Source of the DNA: Haliclystus octoradiatus
Taxonomy: Eukaryota > Cnidaria > Staurozoa > Stauromedusae > Haliclystidae
Length of the DNA stretch: 64,000 bases
Direction of reading: 5' to 3'
NCBI GenBank assembly: GCA_916610825.1
Contig: OU744452.1
Span: forward strand, 12,752,110 to 12,816,109
Shown here: piece after piece, positions 50,101 through 62,474 of the stretch
Position numbering within the stretch: the first letter of the stretch is position 1
Layout: every line of letters begins with the position of its first letter
Position numbers and translations under genes: made by a program
Notes under the pieces: model-generated
Seen by the model: only the letters and a program-made list of their open reading frames with translations
Database searches by the model: none
Told to the model about the DNA's origin: nothing

Positions 50101-53100
50101 CTACTTGATGGTTCTGCTGTCACAGTTGTTGATACAACCACCCATTCAGATGATGTTGTAGGGAGGTGACTACTTGATGGATCTGCTGTCACAGTTGTTG
50201 GTACAACCATCACTTCAGTTGATGTTGTAGGATAGTGACTACTCGATGGATCTGCTGTCACCGTTGTTGGTACAACCTCCCCTTCAGATGATGTTGTAGG
50301 ATAGTGACTACTTGATGGTTCTGCTGTCACAGTTGTTGGTACAGCCACCCCTTCAGATGATGTTGTAGGGAGGTGACTACTTGATGGATCTGCTGTCACA
50401 GTTGTTAGTACAACCACCACTTCAGTTGATGTTGTAGGATAGTGACTACTTGATGGATCTGCTGTCACAGTTGTTGGTACAACCACCACTTCAGTTGATG
50501 TTGTAGGATAGTGACTACTTGATGGATCTGCTGTCGCAGTTGTTGGTACAACCACCACTTCAGTTGATGTTGTAGGATAGTGACTACTTGATGGATCAGC
50601 TGTCACAGTTGTTGGTACAACCACCCCTTCAGATGATGTTGTAGGATAGTGACTACTTGATGGTTCTGCTGTCACAGTTGTTGGTACAACCACCCCTTCA
50701 GATGATGTTGTAGGGAGGTGACTACTTGATGGATCTGCTGTCACAGTTGTTGGTACAACCACCCCTTCCGATGATGTTGTAGGATAGTGACTACTTGATG
50801 GTTCTGCTGTCACAGTTGTTGGTACAACCACCCCTTCAGATGATGTTGTAGGGAGGTGACTACTTGATGGATCTGCTGTAACAGTTGTTGGTACAACCAC
50901 AACTTCAGTTGATGTTGTAGGATAGTGACTACTTGATGGATCTGCTGTCACATTTGTTGGTACAACCACCACTTCAGTTGATGTTGTAGGGAGGTGACTA
51001 CTTGATGGATCTGCTGTCACAGTTGTTGGTACAACCACCCCTTCAGATGATGTTGTAGGATAGTGACTACTTGATGGTTCTGCTGTCACAGTTGTTGGTA
51101 CAACCACCCCTTCAGATGATGTTGTAGGGAGGTGACTACTTGATGGATCTGCTGTCACAGTTGTTGGTACAACCACCACTTCAGTTGATGTTGTAGGATA
51201 GTGACTACTTGATGGATCTGCTGTCACAGTTGTTAGTACAACCACCACTTCAGTTGATGTTGTAGGATAGTGACTACTTGATGGATCTGCTGTCACAGTT
51301 GTTGGTACAACATCCACTTCAGTTGATGTTGTAGGATAGTGACTACTTGATGGATCTGTTGTCACAGTTGTTGGTACAATCACCCCTTCAGATGATGTTG
51401 TAGGGAGGTGACTGCTTGATGGATCTGCTGTCACAGTTGTTGGTACAACCACCACTTCAGTTGATGTTGTAGGATAGTGACTACTTGATGGATCTGCTGT
51501 CACAGTTGTTGGTACAACCACCACTTCAGTTGATGTTGTAGGGAGGTGACTACTTGATGGATCTGCTGTCACAGTTGTTGGTACAACCACCCCTTCAGAT
51601 GATGTTGTAGGATAGTGACTACTTGATGGTTCTGCTGTCACAGTTGTTGGTACAACCACCCCTTCAGATGATGTTGTAGGGAGGTGACTACTTGATGGAT
51701 CTGCTGTCACAGTTGTTGGTACAACCACCACTTCAGTTGATGTTGTAGGATAGTGACTACTTGATGGATCTGCTGTCACAGTTGTTGGTACAACCACCAC
51801 TTCAGTTGATGTTGTAGGATAGTGACTACTTGATGGATCTGCTGTCACAGTTGTTGGTACAACATCCACTTCAGTTGATGTTGTAGGATAGTGACTACTT
51901 GATGGATCTGTTGTCAGAGTTGTTGGTACAATCACCCCTTCAGATGATGTTGTAGGGAGGTGACTACTTGATGGATCTGCTGTCACAGTTGTTGGTACAA
52001 CCACCACTTCAGTTGATGTTGTAGGATAGTGACTACTTGATGGATCTGCTGTCACAGTTGTTGGTACAACCTCCCCTTCAGATGATGTTGTAGGATAGTG
52101 ACTACTTGATGGTTCTGCTGTCACAGTTGTTGGTACAGCCACCCCTTCAGATGATGTTGTAGGGAGGTGACTACTCGATGGATCTGCTGTCACAGTTGTT
52201 GGTACAACCACCACTTCAGTTGATGTTGTAGGATAGTGACTACTTGATGGATCTGCTGTCACAGTTGTTGGTACAACCACCACTTCAGTTGATGTTGTAG
52301 GATAGTGACTGCTTGATGGATCTGCTGTCGCAGTTGTTGGTACAACAACCACTTCAGTTGATGTTGTAGGATAGTGACTACTTGATGGATCTGCTGTCAC
52401 AGTTGTTGGTACAACCACCCCTTCAGATGATGTTGTAGGATAGTGACTACTTGATGGTTCTGCTGTCACAGTTGTTGGTACAACCACCCCTTCAGATGAT
52501 GTTGTAGGGAGGTGACTACTTGATTGTTCTGCTGTCACAGTTGTTGGTACAACCACCACTTCAGTTGATGTTGTAGGATAGTGACTACTTGATGGATCTG
52601 CTGTCCCAGTTGTTGGTACAACCACCACTTCAGTTGATGTTGTAGGATAGTGACTACTTGATGGATCTGCTGTCACAGTTGTTGGTACAACCACCACTTC
52701 AGTTGATGTTGTAGGATAGTGACTACTTGATGGATCTGCTGTCACAGTTGTTGGTACAACCACCACTTCAGTTGATGTTGTAGGATAGTGACTACTTGAT
52801 GGATCTGCTGTCACAGTTGTTGGTACAACCACCACTTCAGTTGATGTTGTAGGATAGTGACTACTTGATGGATCTGCTGTCGCAGTTGTTGGTACAACCA
52901 CCACTTCAGTTGATGTTGTAGGATAGTGACTACTTGATGGATCTGCTGTCACAGTTGTTGGTACAACCACCACTTCAGTTGATGTTGTAGGATAGTGACT
53001 ACTTGATGGATCTGCTGTCACAGTTGTTGGTACAACCACCACTTCAGTTGATGTTGTAGGATAGTGACTACTTGATGGATCTGCTGTCGCAGTTGTTGGT

Positions 53101-56100
53101 ACAACCACCACTTCAGTTGATGTTGTAGGATAGTGACTACTTGATGGATCTGCTGTCACAGTTGTTGGTACAACCACCCCTTCAGATGATGTTGTAGGAT
53201 AGTGACTACTTGATGGTTCTGCTGTCACAGTTGTTGGTACAACCACCCCTTCAGATGATGTTGTAGGGAGGTGACTACTTGATTGTTCTGCTGTCACAGT
53301 TGTTGGTACAACCACCACTTCAGTTGATGTTGTAGGATAGTGACTACTTGATGGATCTGCTGTCGCAGTTGTTGGTACAACCACCACTTCAGTTGATGTT
53401 GTAGGATAGTGACTACTTGATGGATCTGCTGTCACAGTTGTTGGTACAACCACCACTTCAGTTGATGTTGTAGGATAGTGACTACTTGATGGATCTGCTG
53501 TCACAGTTGTTGGTACAATCACCCCTTCAGATGATGTTGTAGGGAGGTGACTACTTGATTGTTCTGCTGTCACAGTTGTTGGTACAACCACCACTTCAGT
53601 TGATGTTGTAGGATAGTGACTACTTGATGGATCTGCTGTCGCAGTTGTTGGTACAACCACCACTTCAGTTGATGTTGTAGGATAGTGACTACTTGATGGT
53701 TCTGCTGTCACAGTTGTTGGTACAACCACCCCTTCAGATGATGTTGTAGGGAGGTGACTACTTGATTTTTCTGCTGTCACAGTTGTTGGTACAACCACCA
53801 CTTCAGTTGATGTTGTAGGATAGTGACTACTTGATGGATCTGCTGTCGCAGTTGTTGGTACAACCACCACTTCAGTTGATGTTGTAGGATAGTGACTACT
53901 TGATGGATCTGCTGTCACAGTTGTTGGTACAACTACCACTTCAGTTGATGTTGTAGGATAGTCACTACTTGATGGATCTGCTGTCGCAGTTGTTGGTACA
54001 ACCACCACTTCAGTTGATGTTGTAGGATAGTGACTACTTGATGGATCTGCTGTCACAGTTGTTGGTACAACCACCCCTTCAGATGATGTTGTAGGGAGGT
54101 GACTACTTGATGGATCTGCTGTCACAGTTGTTGGTACAACCACCACTTCAGTTGATGTTGTAGGATAGTGACTACTTGATGGATCTGCTGTCACAGTTGT
54201 TGGTACAACCACCACTTCAGTTGATGTTGTAGGATAGTGACTACTTGATGGATCTGCTGTCACAGTTGTTGGTACAACCACCACTTCAGTTGATGTTGTA
54301 GGATAGTGACTACTTGATGGATCTGCTGTCACAGTTGTTGGTACAACCACCACTTCAGTTGATGTTGTAGGATAGTGACTACTTGATGGATCTGCTGTCG
54401 CAGTTGTTGGTACAACCACCACTTCAGTTGATGTTGTAGGATAGTGACTACTTGATGGATCTGCTGTCACAGTTGTTGGTACAACCACCCCTTCAGATGA
54501 TGTTGTAGGATAGTGACTACTTGATGGTTCTGCTGTCACAGTTGTTGGTACAACCACCCCTTCAGATGATGTTGTAGGGAGGTGACTACTTGATTGTTCT
54601 GCTGTCACAGTTGTTGGTACAACCACCACTTCAGTTGATGTTGTAGGATAGTGACTACTTGATGGATCTGCTGTCGCAGTTGTTGGTACAACCACCACTT
54701 CAGTTGATGTTGTAGGATAGTGACTACTTGATGGATCTGCTGTCACAGTTTTTGGTACAACCACCACTTCAGTTGATGTTGTAGGATAGTGACTACTTGA
54801 TGGATCTGCTGTCACAGTTGTTGGTACAACCACCACTTCAGTTGATGTTGTAGGATAGTAACTACTTGATGGATCTGCTGTCACAGTTGTTGGTACAACC
54901 ACCACTTCAGTTGATGTTGTAGGATAGTGACTACTTGATGGATCTGCTGTCACAGTTGTTGGTACAATCACCCCTTCAGATGATGTTGTAGGGAGGTGAC
55001 TACTTGATTGTTCTGCTGTCGCAGTTGTTGGTACAATCACCACTTCAGTTGATGTTGTAGGATAGTGACTACTTGATGGATCTGCTGTCACAGTTGTTGG
55101 TACAATCACCCCTTCAGTTGATGTTGTAGGGAGGTGACTACTTGATTGTTCTGCTGTCGCAGTTGTTGGTACAACCACCACTTCAGATGATGTTGTAGGG
55201 AGGTGACTACTTGATTGTTCTGCTGTCACAGTTGTTGGTACAACCACCACTTCAGTTGATGTTGTAGGATAGTGACTACTTGATGGTTCTGCTGTCACAG
55301 TTGTTGGTACAACCACCCCTTCAGATGATGTTGTAGGGAGGTGACTACTTGATTGTTCTGCTGTCACAGTTGTTGGTACAACCACCACTTCAGTTGATGT
55401 TGTAGGATAGTGACTACTTGATGGATCTGCTGTCGCAGTTGTTGGTACAACCACCACTTCAGTTGATGTTGTAGGATAGTGACTACTTGATGGATCTGCT
55501 GTCACAGTTTTTGGTACAACCACCACTTCAGTTGATGTTGTAGGATAGTGACTACTTGATGGATCTGCTGTCACAGTTGTTGGTACAACCACCACTTCAG
55601 TTGATGTTGTAGGATAGTGACTACTTGATGGATCTGCTGTCACAGTTGTTGGTACAACCACCACTTCAGTTGATGTTGTAGGATAGTGACTACTTGATGG
55701 ATCTGCTGTCGCAGTTGTTGGTACAACCACCACTTCAGTTGATGTTGTAGGATAGTGACTACTTGATGGATCTGCTGTCACAGTTGTTGGTACAACCACC
55801 ACTTCAGTTGATGTTGTAGGATAGTGACTACTTGATGGATCTGCTGTCACAGTTGTTGGTACAACCACCACTTCAGTTGATGTTGTAGGATAGTGACTAC
55901 TTGATGGATCTGCTGTCACAGTTGTTGGTACAACCACCACTTCAGTTGATGTTGTAGGATAGTGACTACTTGATGGATCTGCTGTCACAGTTGTTGGTAC
56001 AACCACCCCTTCAGATGATGTTGTAGGATAGTGACTACTTGATGGATCTGCTGTCACAGTTGTTGGTACAACCACCACTTCAGTTGATGTTGTAGGATAG

Positions 56101-59100
56101 TGACTACTTGATGGATCTGCTGTCACAGTTGTTGGTACAACCACCACTTCAGTTGATGTTGTAGGATAGTGACTACTTGATGGATCTGCTGTCACAGTTG
56201 TTGGTACAACCACCACTTCAGTTGATGTTGTAGGATAGTGACTACTTGATGGATCTGCTGTCACAGTTGTTGGTACAACCACCACTTCAGTTGATGTTGT
56301 AGGATAGTGACTACTTGATGGATCTGCTGTCGCAGTTGTTGGTACAACCACCACTTCAGTTGATGTTGTAGGATAGTGACTACTTGATGGATCTGCTATC
56401 ACAGTTGTTGGTACAACCTCCACTCCAGTTGATGTTGTAGGATAGTGACTACTTGATCGATCTGCTGTCACAGTTGTTGGTACAGCCACCACTTCAGTTG
56501 ATGTTGTAGGATAGTGACTACTTGATGGTTCTGCTGTCACAGTTGTTGGTACAGCCACCACTTCAGTTGATGTTGTAGGATAGTGACTACTTGATGGTTC
56601 TGCTGTCACAGTTGTTGGTACAGCCACCCCTTCAGATGATGTTGTAGGAAGGTGACTACTTGATGGTTCTGCTGTCACAGTTGTTGGTACAGCCACCACT
56701 TCAGAGTATGTTGTAGGAAGGTCACTACTTGATGGTTCTGCTGTGACAGTTGCCACCACTTCATATGATAATGTAGGAAGGTGACTACTTGATGGTTCTG
56801 TTGTCACAGTTGTTGGTACAGCCACCACTTCAGATGATGTTGTAGGGAGGTGACTACTTGATTGATCTGCTGTCACAGTTGTTGGTACAGCTACCAATTC
56901 AGATGATGCTGTAGGGAGGTGACTACTTGATGGATCTTCTGTCACAGTTGTTGGTACAGCCACCACTTCAGATGATGTTGTGGGATAGTGACTACTTGAT
57001 GGTTCTGCTGTCAGAGATGTTTGTGCAGCCACTAATGTAGATGCAGTCCCTGATATTGTTGAATTGGCAGTAGTTTTCATTTGTTCTGAAATATGAAATG
57101 TTTAGCAATATTATATTTTTACATGTTCCTCTATATTTTGCCTCAATTCCATGAACTAAATTTGAAATGGAAGAGTTATTTTTGATTATGGCACATGAAG
57201 GGGTCACACAAATGAGCATGCGCAAAGCTCGTCCTCCTCCTCATCATCATATATTTATTCAAGCTGTGGTCAGCCTAGACTTGTTTTGACATGTTTACGT
57301 TTATCCTACGTTTATTTTTGATTATGCATGATTTGGTAAATTGATAATTTTAAGGCACAAGGCTGTGCACAGACCGTAATTCATTCATAGTCTATTTACC
57401 TATTCTTTCATGAATGAATAGCGATCTGTGACGCAGATTACAAGCACACTGTCATGATGTCTTCTTGACATCCATCTATGTTATTTGTTTGGGTCGGTTT
57501 TAATTCATGCTAATTAATTCATGGTGGACTGCTTCCCAGTCCCTCCACATGTGTCATTGTTGCGGGAAATGGAGATATATAAAAGCTATAAAATTTATCT
57601 TGATGTTTGCATTTACAGGTCTAGTTTATGTTTCTTGTGTGATTGATTTAATGATCGAAATATTACAGGGTCAAACCAAGTTGATAATTTGTCCAATTAT
57701 ATTGATGTCTATATTATTTCGAGCTAGCCTGAATTTGCATCCTAATATTTGCATTTAAGGTCATTCTTCATATACAAGAGCATTCTTCTTGATCGTTATA
57801 TATAAAATATCACTCGCTATCACTGAGTATTGATTTGTCTCATCCTGCATTGTTGATTATTACAGTTACCAGATATTGAAGCAATTAGAATGTGTTCTAT
57901 GCCATTAAACTGTAATTAGGCATTGTTTAGACACGTTTTTGAAAATGGATTTAGTCTACATGCAAGGCAATAACTATTTTGTTGAAAGGCTTTTATGTAG
58001 AACATTAGAAAAATGGGTCATCAAAAATGCTTTCAGGGTCAGTCTAGAGAAAAAAACATACATATTCACTCTAAAATATCTTTCCTCATTATATAACATA
58101 TGATAAATATGGAAATGATTCATGAGTCGGCAAATTTATTTGGAGTAAAACTCCTCTAAATTTAATAACTAATAGTAATCAACTTTTTTAGAACACTCTT
58201 CATTCAAACATTTTTTTTCTGTTTATTGAAGCAAAAGTGTACTTTGAAAATGTGATAATGGAAAAATGGGGATACCAGTTTGTCTTTTCTCAGTAATTGC
58301 GCAATTCTACTCCAACACTGAAGTTTTATGCTGCTCAAATTTTGCCATAGAATGTTGCCAGACAACACAAGTGAAGTTAAAAAGTGTTGCCACAGCAACA
58401 TTTGACATAAATAGACCTTAAATTATTTTGCTCTCATCATCGAATTTTGATTAACAAATATAACGAGCTATCCATTAACAAATTGAACGTTGGAAATGCT
58501 AACATCACGCCTGTAAGCCATGTGAAAAATCTCGGAGCTTGGTTTTACCGTTCCAAGCCGTTCCAGACCTCCTTGATTAATGTGTATTAATTTACAGACT
58601 CCGCTCAAACACCAACAACGAAAACTCAAACACCCCCTTTCAAGTTACAAATTCGTCGAACCAGCAAATATTTATTTGCATTTTATAAATTCAATGAATT
58701 CATGATTTGAGTTATTTCTGTACGAATTATACCAGTATACGAAAGAATTTTCAATTTGAGAACGTTGAGTATTTGCTGATATTTATTTTGAAAGACAAAC
58801 ATCGTAAAATAAACTGTTTTTATTAAGACATGCATGTCAATGTATCGATTTTCTTGTCACATCTCGGTTTTCAAAAAATGTGTAAGCCCTAGATTTCAAT
58901 TTGAAGGCGGTGTTGATATGTCTAATACAAATCCGTTATCAAATTGATTTTGAACTTAGCAATTGCTCGCTGATTATCTGATAACACTGTATCAAAATAA
59001 TTTAGCTGATAATACTGCAGCTCGGTTATTAAATGGATCTAGCTAGATACTCCCTAGATACTTTCAAGTTTAATAATATAATATAATATGAGGTGAACAC

Positions 59101-59842
59101 ATGTATATTGCAGTGCTCAATGTTTGTTAGACAGAGCATAATATGGAATAGACACAAAGATGAGGCAAAAGCATTTGTATGGAAAAGGCTTTTGCCTCAT
59201 CTTTGTGTCTATACTATACTTTCAAGTTTATAAATGTTGGCAGATAAGTCGTTATTTTCGAGCGCGCTCTCTTAATAATTGTCATTAGATTCTTTGGCTG
59301 GGGGGAATATTTTAGGTTCTACAATCGCAAACATTTCGAAATTATTTAATCCTACTCTATCAACAGTTCTCTCATGAAAAAGTATTATCTAAATTTTTGG
59401 CGCATAAGAACACAGATGCGTTGACAAATTAAAATGTTGACATTTTAGATGACAACCAGACATATTCAGATTTAAACTTTTTCCAAAAATCATAACTTTC
59501 AAAATTATATTTGGCACATATAGCTATATCCTGAAAACGAAAAACATGAAAATAAGCCCCTCGTGAAATATATGCTGTATATCTAGACAAGTTCTTATAA
59601 TTTCAAGTAATCCCAAGTGATTCCACGCACGTGGGAATGAAACAGAGTGCGTAAGCTCTAGCGAAATGTCGAGAAATATATATGATGCTATCCCGCTGTA
59701 AGACATCGTCTCTTTGTAAAATGCCCGAAATTAATCGTTCAAACTATTTTTACAATGCACAACTATTCTATATGAATCAAATTATTGACTTACCAAACGA
59801 AAAAAACATTGTCCATAGGACGAGTCCTATTTTTAACATCAT
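37934..59842 (-). CDS. Giant MUC1-like transmembrane mucin with about 230 tandem repeats and SEA domains (5,747 residues, 3 exons)
   Basis: Predicted cell-surface mucin. Exon 1 gives a signal peptide (MMLKIGLVLWTMFFSFG). Exon 2 gives residues 17-5674, in order: a short Ser/Thr-rich lead; about 230 repeats of 23 residues (roughly 29-5336, about 43% Ser/Thr and 13% Pro, so heavy O-glycosylation is likely); a Ser/Thr linker; SEA-like domain 1 (about 5402-5500); SEA domain 2 (about 5525-5645) with GSVVA at 5582-5586; and a transmembrane helix (about 5650-5672). Exon 3 gives a 73-residue cytoplasmic tail starting RSIKKYKRRYPR, a basic stop-transfer. Coding length 17,244 bp divides by three and both splice phases fit. 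The order matches MUC1 (signal, repeats, self-cleaving SEA, helix, tail), but nothing ties it to one vertebrate mucin. No frameshift or stop lies in the array. Confidence 0.9.
39328..39471. repeat. 144-bp direct duplication, copy 1
   Basis: About 97% identical to 39952-40095, exactly 624 bp away. Includes GGACGTTATAATGTACAGAT. Copy 2 reaches to within 17 bp of the exon 2 donor. Confidence 0.92.
39952..40095. repeat. 144-bp direct duplication, copy 2
   Basis: Second copy of 39328-39471, with about four substitutions and no net length change. Confidence 0.92.
40113..57085 (-). CDS. Mucin exon 2: 16,973-bp exon with repeats, SEA domains and transmembrane helix
   Basis: Acceptor TTCATATTTCAG at 57086-57087, donor GTAAAT after ..VVLIQR in phase 0. 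The frame is open for 5,657 codons. The first residues (EQMKTTANSTISGTASTL) carry an N-glycosylation sequon. Confidence 0.95.
40200..40562 (-). other. SEA domain 2 of the mucin with GSVVA cleavage motif
   Basis: Contains AVVSLAINFTSELEDVSSTQ, FDLEAALTRAYIKLEGFVRV and LSSGSVVADYEIIF. The G|SVVA turn (codons at 40377-40391) matches the G|SVVV self-cleavage site of MUC1-type SEA domains. About 66 residues separate it from the membrane helix, near the 58 of MUC1. The INFT site is an N-glycosylation sequon. Confidence 0.82.
40635..40931 (-). other. SEA-like domain 1 of the mucin
   Basis: Starts IKARFSLNSTFEEKLLDKSS and continues RRYKEETDKVSHVLLTILEG to YEIVQFKDGED. It shows the SEA pattern of a first strand, a helix with S..Y, and a second strand. 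It lacks a GSVVV-type site where cleavage would occur, and has an NST sequon. Confidence 0.65.
41141..57002 (-). repeat. Coding minisatellite: 69-bp unit, about 230 copies
   Basis: Each unit encodes 23 residues: PSSSHYPTTSTE, then a Val-rich stretch (usually VVVV), then PTTVTAD. The main variants are HY/HL, TSTE/TSSE, VVVV/GVVV/VDVV/GVVL, PTT/PKT and D/E before PSSS. Divergent units sit at both edges. All indels keep the frame; one unit near 56755 lacks 9 bp. Whole-block duplications at multiples of 69 bp are visible. Confidence 0.97.
57086..59793 (-). other. Mucin intron 1
   Basis: AT-rich. A possible LINE 3' end lies at 57230-57262 (CATCATCAT then ATTTATTCAAG), and a strong hairpin at 59149-59211. 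The open frames (57507-57758 plus, 58204-58401 minus) are not gene-like. Confidence 0.5.
59149..59211. repeat. Perfect 24-bp-arm hairpin
   Basis: Arms TAGACACAAAGATGAGGCAA(AAGC) and the exact inverse, with a 15-nt loop, in mucin intron 1. Confidence 0.9.
59794..59842 (-). CDS. Mucin exon 1: signal peptide
   Basis: Two adjacent ATGs open MMLKIGLVLWTMFFSF, a classic signal sequence. The exon ends in phase 1 at GTAAGT. The next codon (G|AA, Glu) is completed exactly by the exon 2 acceptor. AT-rich TATATTTATA-like sequence lies just upstream, but the transcription start is unknown. Confidence 0.82.
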
Positions 59843-61325
59843 ATTTGTAATAATATAAATATATTTGTAGATAAGTATTATCCTTTTCTCATGATATGAT
59901 AAATTCTCTCTTCTTATTCCAGATTTTGAAATGAGTATGTGGTTTGGCCAAAAATCGTGGGAGAAACTTTCTTTTCATAGGCCTTCAGACTGTTTACCCT
60001 AGAAACAGGTTGCTGTGTACGGAAATCTAAATGTTACTGTCAAGACTTTTGCGGCAGCCAGATAATTCGCGTGATTTCTGCCTGCTTGAAGACCGAATAC
60101 GTTCAAAATGACCAATGGTTATACAAACGAAAAAAATAATTTTTCATAAACAAAGACGGAAACTTTTTTAAAAGCTGTTATCTATCTATGTAAAGATTGT
60201 TTTACGAATTTTATGATTAAAACGTTTATAACCAGTTGAAATTTATAATTTCTTGCGTCGAAACGAAACAAGCGGAATATATATAAATTAACATAATTTG
60301 AAAATGATTAAATATTTCTTAGAATTTATAAAGCTTCTACATCATAATGACCAATAATCGTGGTGAACAACGCTGGAATGATGTGACGTAATTATTTTGT
60401 ACTTTGTAACATTTATACCGCAGCAGCATGTCATAAAACAAATACTTCATGAGACGGAATCATTTGTCAACCAGGAAATTTATAAAAGTATACGATTAAC
60501 AAGATGAGTCATAAAGAAATGCAGAATATATCTTCATTGTGGCTATAGACTGTTAAGAAATGCGAACAATTTGCAAAATATTTTACTCCACAAAAGTCAA
60601 AATAAATGCAATATTAAGAATGAGAAATCTGATATATAACTATATTTTACTATATAGATCTAGCTCAAGGCATACTCAATCATTTGGAAATTGAATCGTA
60701 ATTCTGTAATTACTGCAGCATGAATGGTTATATTCATTGTTAAGAAATACGATCAATTTACAAAATAACAAAATGTAAACTAATATAAAGTATTCATGTT
60801 ATTCAAATCTTTATCATACTTCATTGAGGTTTTATTTCACATGTGTCAATGTGACATATGTTGTCAATCAAAATGACATATATTGATCTAGCTGTAATCA
60901 CGAATCGGAAAACGAATTTTCTAAAGCGATAAGAAACTACTTTAAATCATTGAGAAGGAACTTTTTTATATGGACATAAGTGACCTACATGATCTCAATT
61001 CCTGGCATTCTGCCCTATTCAATTTCTTGTTTTGTCAAAATGGCTATTTAATTCTGATGAGTGAGCTATCTACGCAGGCGTTATGTTGTGGGCGCCGTTA
61101 TATGGGACAATGTGGATATTAAAATTTACCATCAAAGCTCTTACAGAGATTTTATATTTTCCGCCTTTGATTCCCTAGTTTGATTGGATTGGGACCTCTT
61201 TTCCCCGATTCGACACATTTAAGAAACGATTTCTGTTTCCCATCTGCAATGCATATACACTGTCCTTCTTTCAAAAGGTGCGAACATTTTGTAATTCTTA
61301 CAAATGGTGAATTTCCTTGTTGACC
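59843..61325. other. 5' flank of the mucin gene, no gene recognised
   Basis: About 1.5 kb of AT-rich DNA with no domain-like frame and no ordered repeat. It presumably includes the mucin promoter and 5' UTR. Confidence 0.4.
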
Positions 61326-61633
61326 TTAATTATCATTATAATCCACAAATGTTTGCTTTTTACTGGAAAGGTATGTAGAGGAGTTTGGGATATGTTGACA
61401 TTCTATAAATTGTTTATGTAGCCAATGAGTCATGTTGCCATGCCAGTGAAGGAGGTTTTCGCTGTATGCGTAGTATAGTTTGAGTACGGTATAAACGATC
61501 ACATTGTAGAAATGTGCCTCGTTTCCTCTTCCGACTGCTGTTGAATAAAACGATGTCACTAATAGAAGCGTTTCAAATAAGAAGCGTGATACACATGTCC
61601 ACTGACACTATCCTTCGGCTTGAGAAACGGTAT

Positions 61634-61831
61634 TCACTTTTCAATTTTGAGCCCGTAAGGCGAGATGGTCAATTTTATGCCTTTAATTCGCTCCCAGCGA
61701 TCAATAAGTCGTTTATATAGGCACGGTTGTAGTACACTCCCAATTCCCATTATTAAAATGACTGCTGTTATCCCGGTATATGATCCTGGGGATACCTTCC
61801 ATTTCGCTTCAACGGGGTTGTTCAAATAGAA
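61634..61831 (-). CDS. Possible exon or gene relic, membrane-type
   Basis: A minus-strand frame reads FYLNNPVEAKWKVSPGSYTG, then a hydrophobic stretch (ITAVILIMGIGSVL), then RLIDRWERIKGIKL and a stop. An AG lies just upstream after a pyrimidine-rich stretch. A second open block in another frame (61326-61607, containing FLFETLLLVTSFYSTAVGRG and NLLHWHGNMTHWLH) lies directly downstream, so this could be a frameshifted pseudogene or two exons. I do not recognise the family. Confidence 0.25.
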   Translation of the reverse strand, partial: FYLNNPVEAKWKVSPGSYTGITAVILIMGIGSVLQPCLYKRLIDRWERIKGIKLTISPYGLKIEK

Positions 61832-62098
61832 CTTCAGAGGATGAACATAAAAAATGTTTCAGATCGTGAAAAAGATACCACAAATGATTTTTTTTAAAAG
61901 GAAACATATCCCTAAAATAATGAAAACTGAAATAAATGATAAGCAAAGAAAAATGGAATTTAAATGAAATAAAAATTTGTATTACGTATGAATGTATACC
62001 TCAAAAACATTTGCTGGTAAAATTTTTCTGCATTATGAAATCTCATACGCTCTAATATTTGAACGTCCCCGTATAAAATATAGAAGTTACCCCCCGTA

Positions 62099-62118
62099 TA
62101 TATATATATATATATATA
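62099..62118. repeat. (TA)n microsatellite
   Basis: About ten TA units. A second short TA run lies at about 62275-62290 next to the hairpin element. Confidence 0.9.
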
Positions 62119-62290
62119 GAGCTATTCACTTTATATTTCTTATTTTCAAGATGAAGCTTCATTACCCTGATCTGTTAGCTCTTTCATTAGAAATTTGAAT
62201 ATTTTAATTCAGATCTCTTCAAGTTTAATGTCCTACCATAACAATTCTACTACAATGAACCATTATCAATTAATGTATATATATATATAT

Positions 62291-62474
62291 AATAATAATG
62301 GTGATAGATCAAAGAAAACACATTCTTAACTGTAACTCCAAGTTTCACGCTACTGCGATCATCAGACATTTTTTTATCTATAAAAAATAAAAAACTGTCT
62401 GATGATCGCAGTAGCGTGAAACTTGGAGTTACAGTAAAGAATGTGTTTTCTTTGATCTATCACCATTATTATTA
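62291..62474. repeat. Foldback (hairpin) element, 78-bp arms
   Basis: Arms 62291-62368 and 62396-62474 are nearly perfect inverses around a 27-bp AT loop. They contain CTCCAAGTTTCACGCTACTG and GCGATCATCAGACA. Related to the 5420-5619 element. Confidence 0.93.

Noticed and set aside
41141-57002. CRISPR-like array or assembly collapse artefact
   Set aside because: Units are contiguous with no spacers and encode protein in one frame. The many private variants and block duplications argue for real sequence, though the copy number may be imperfect.
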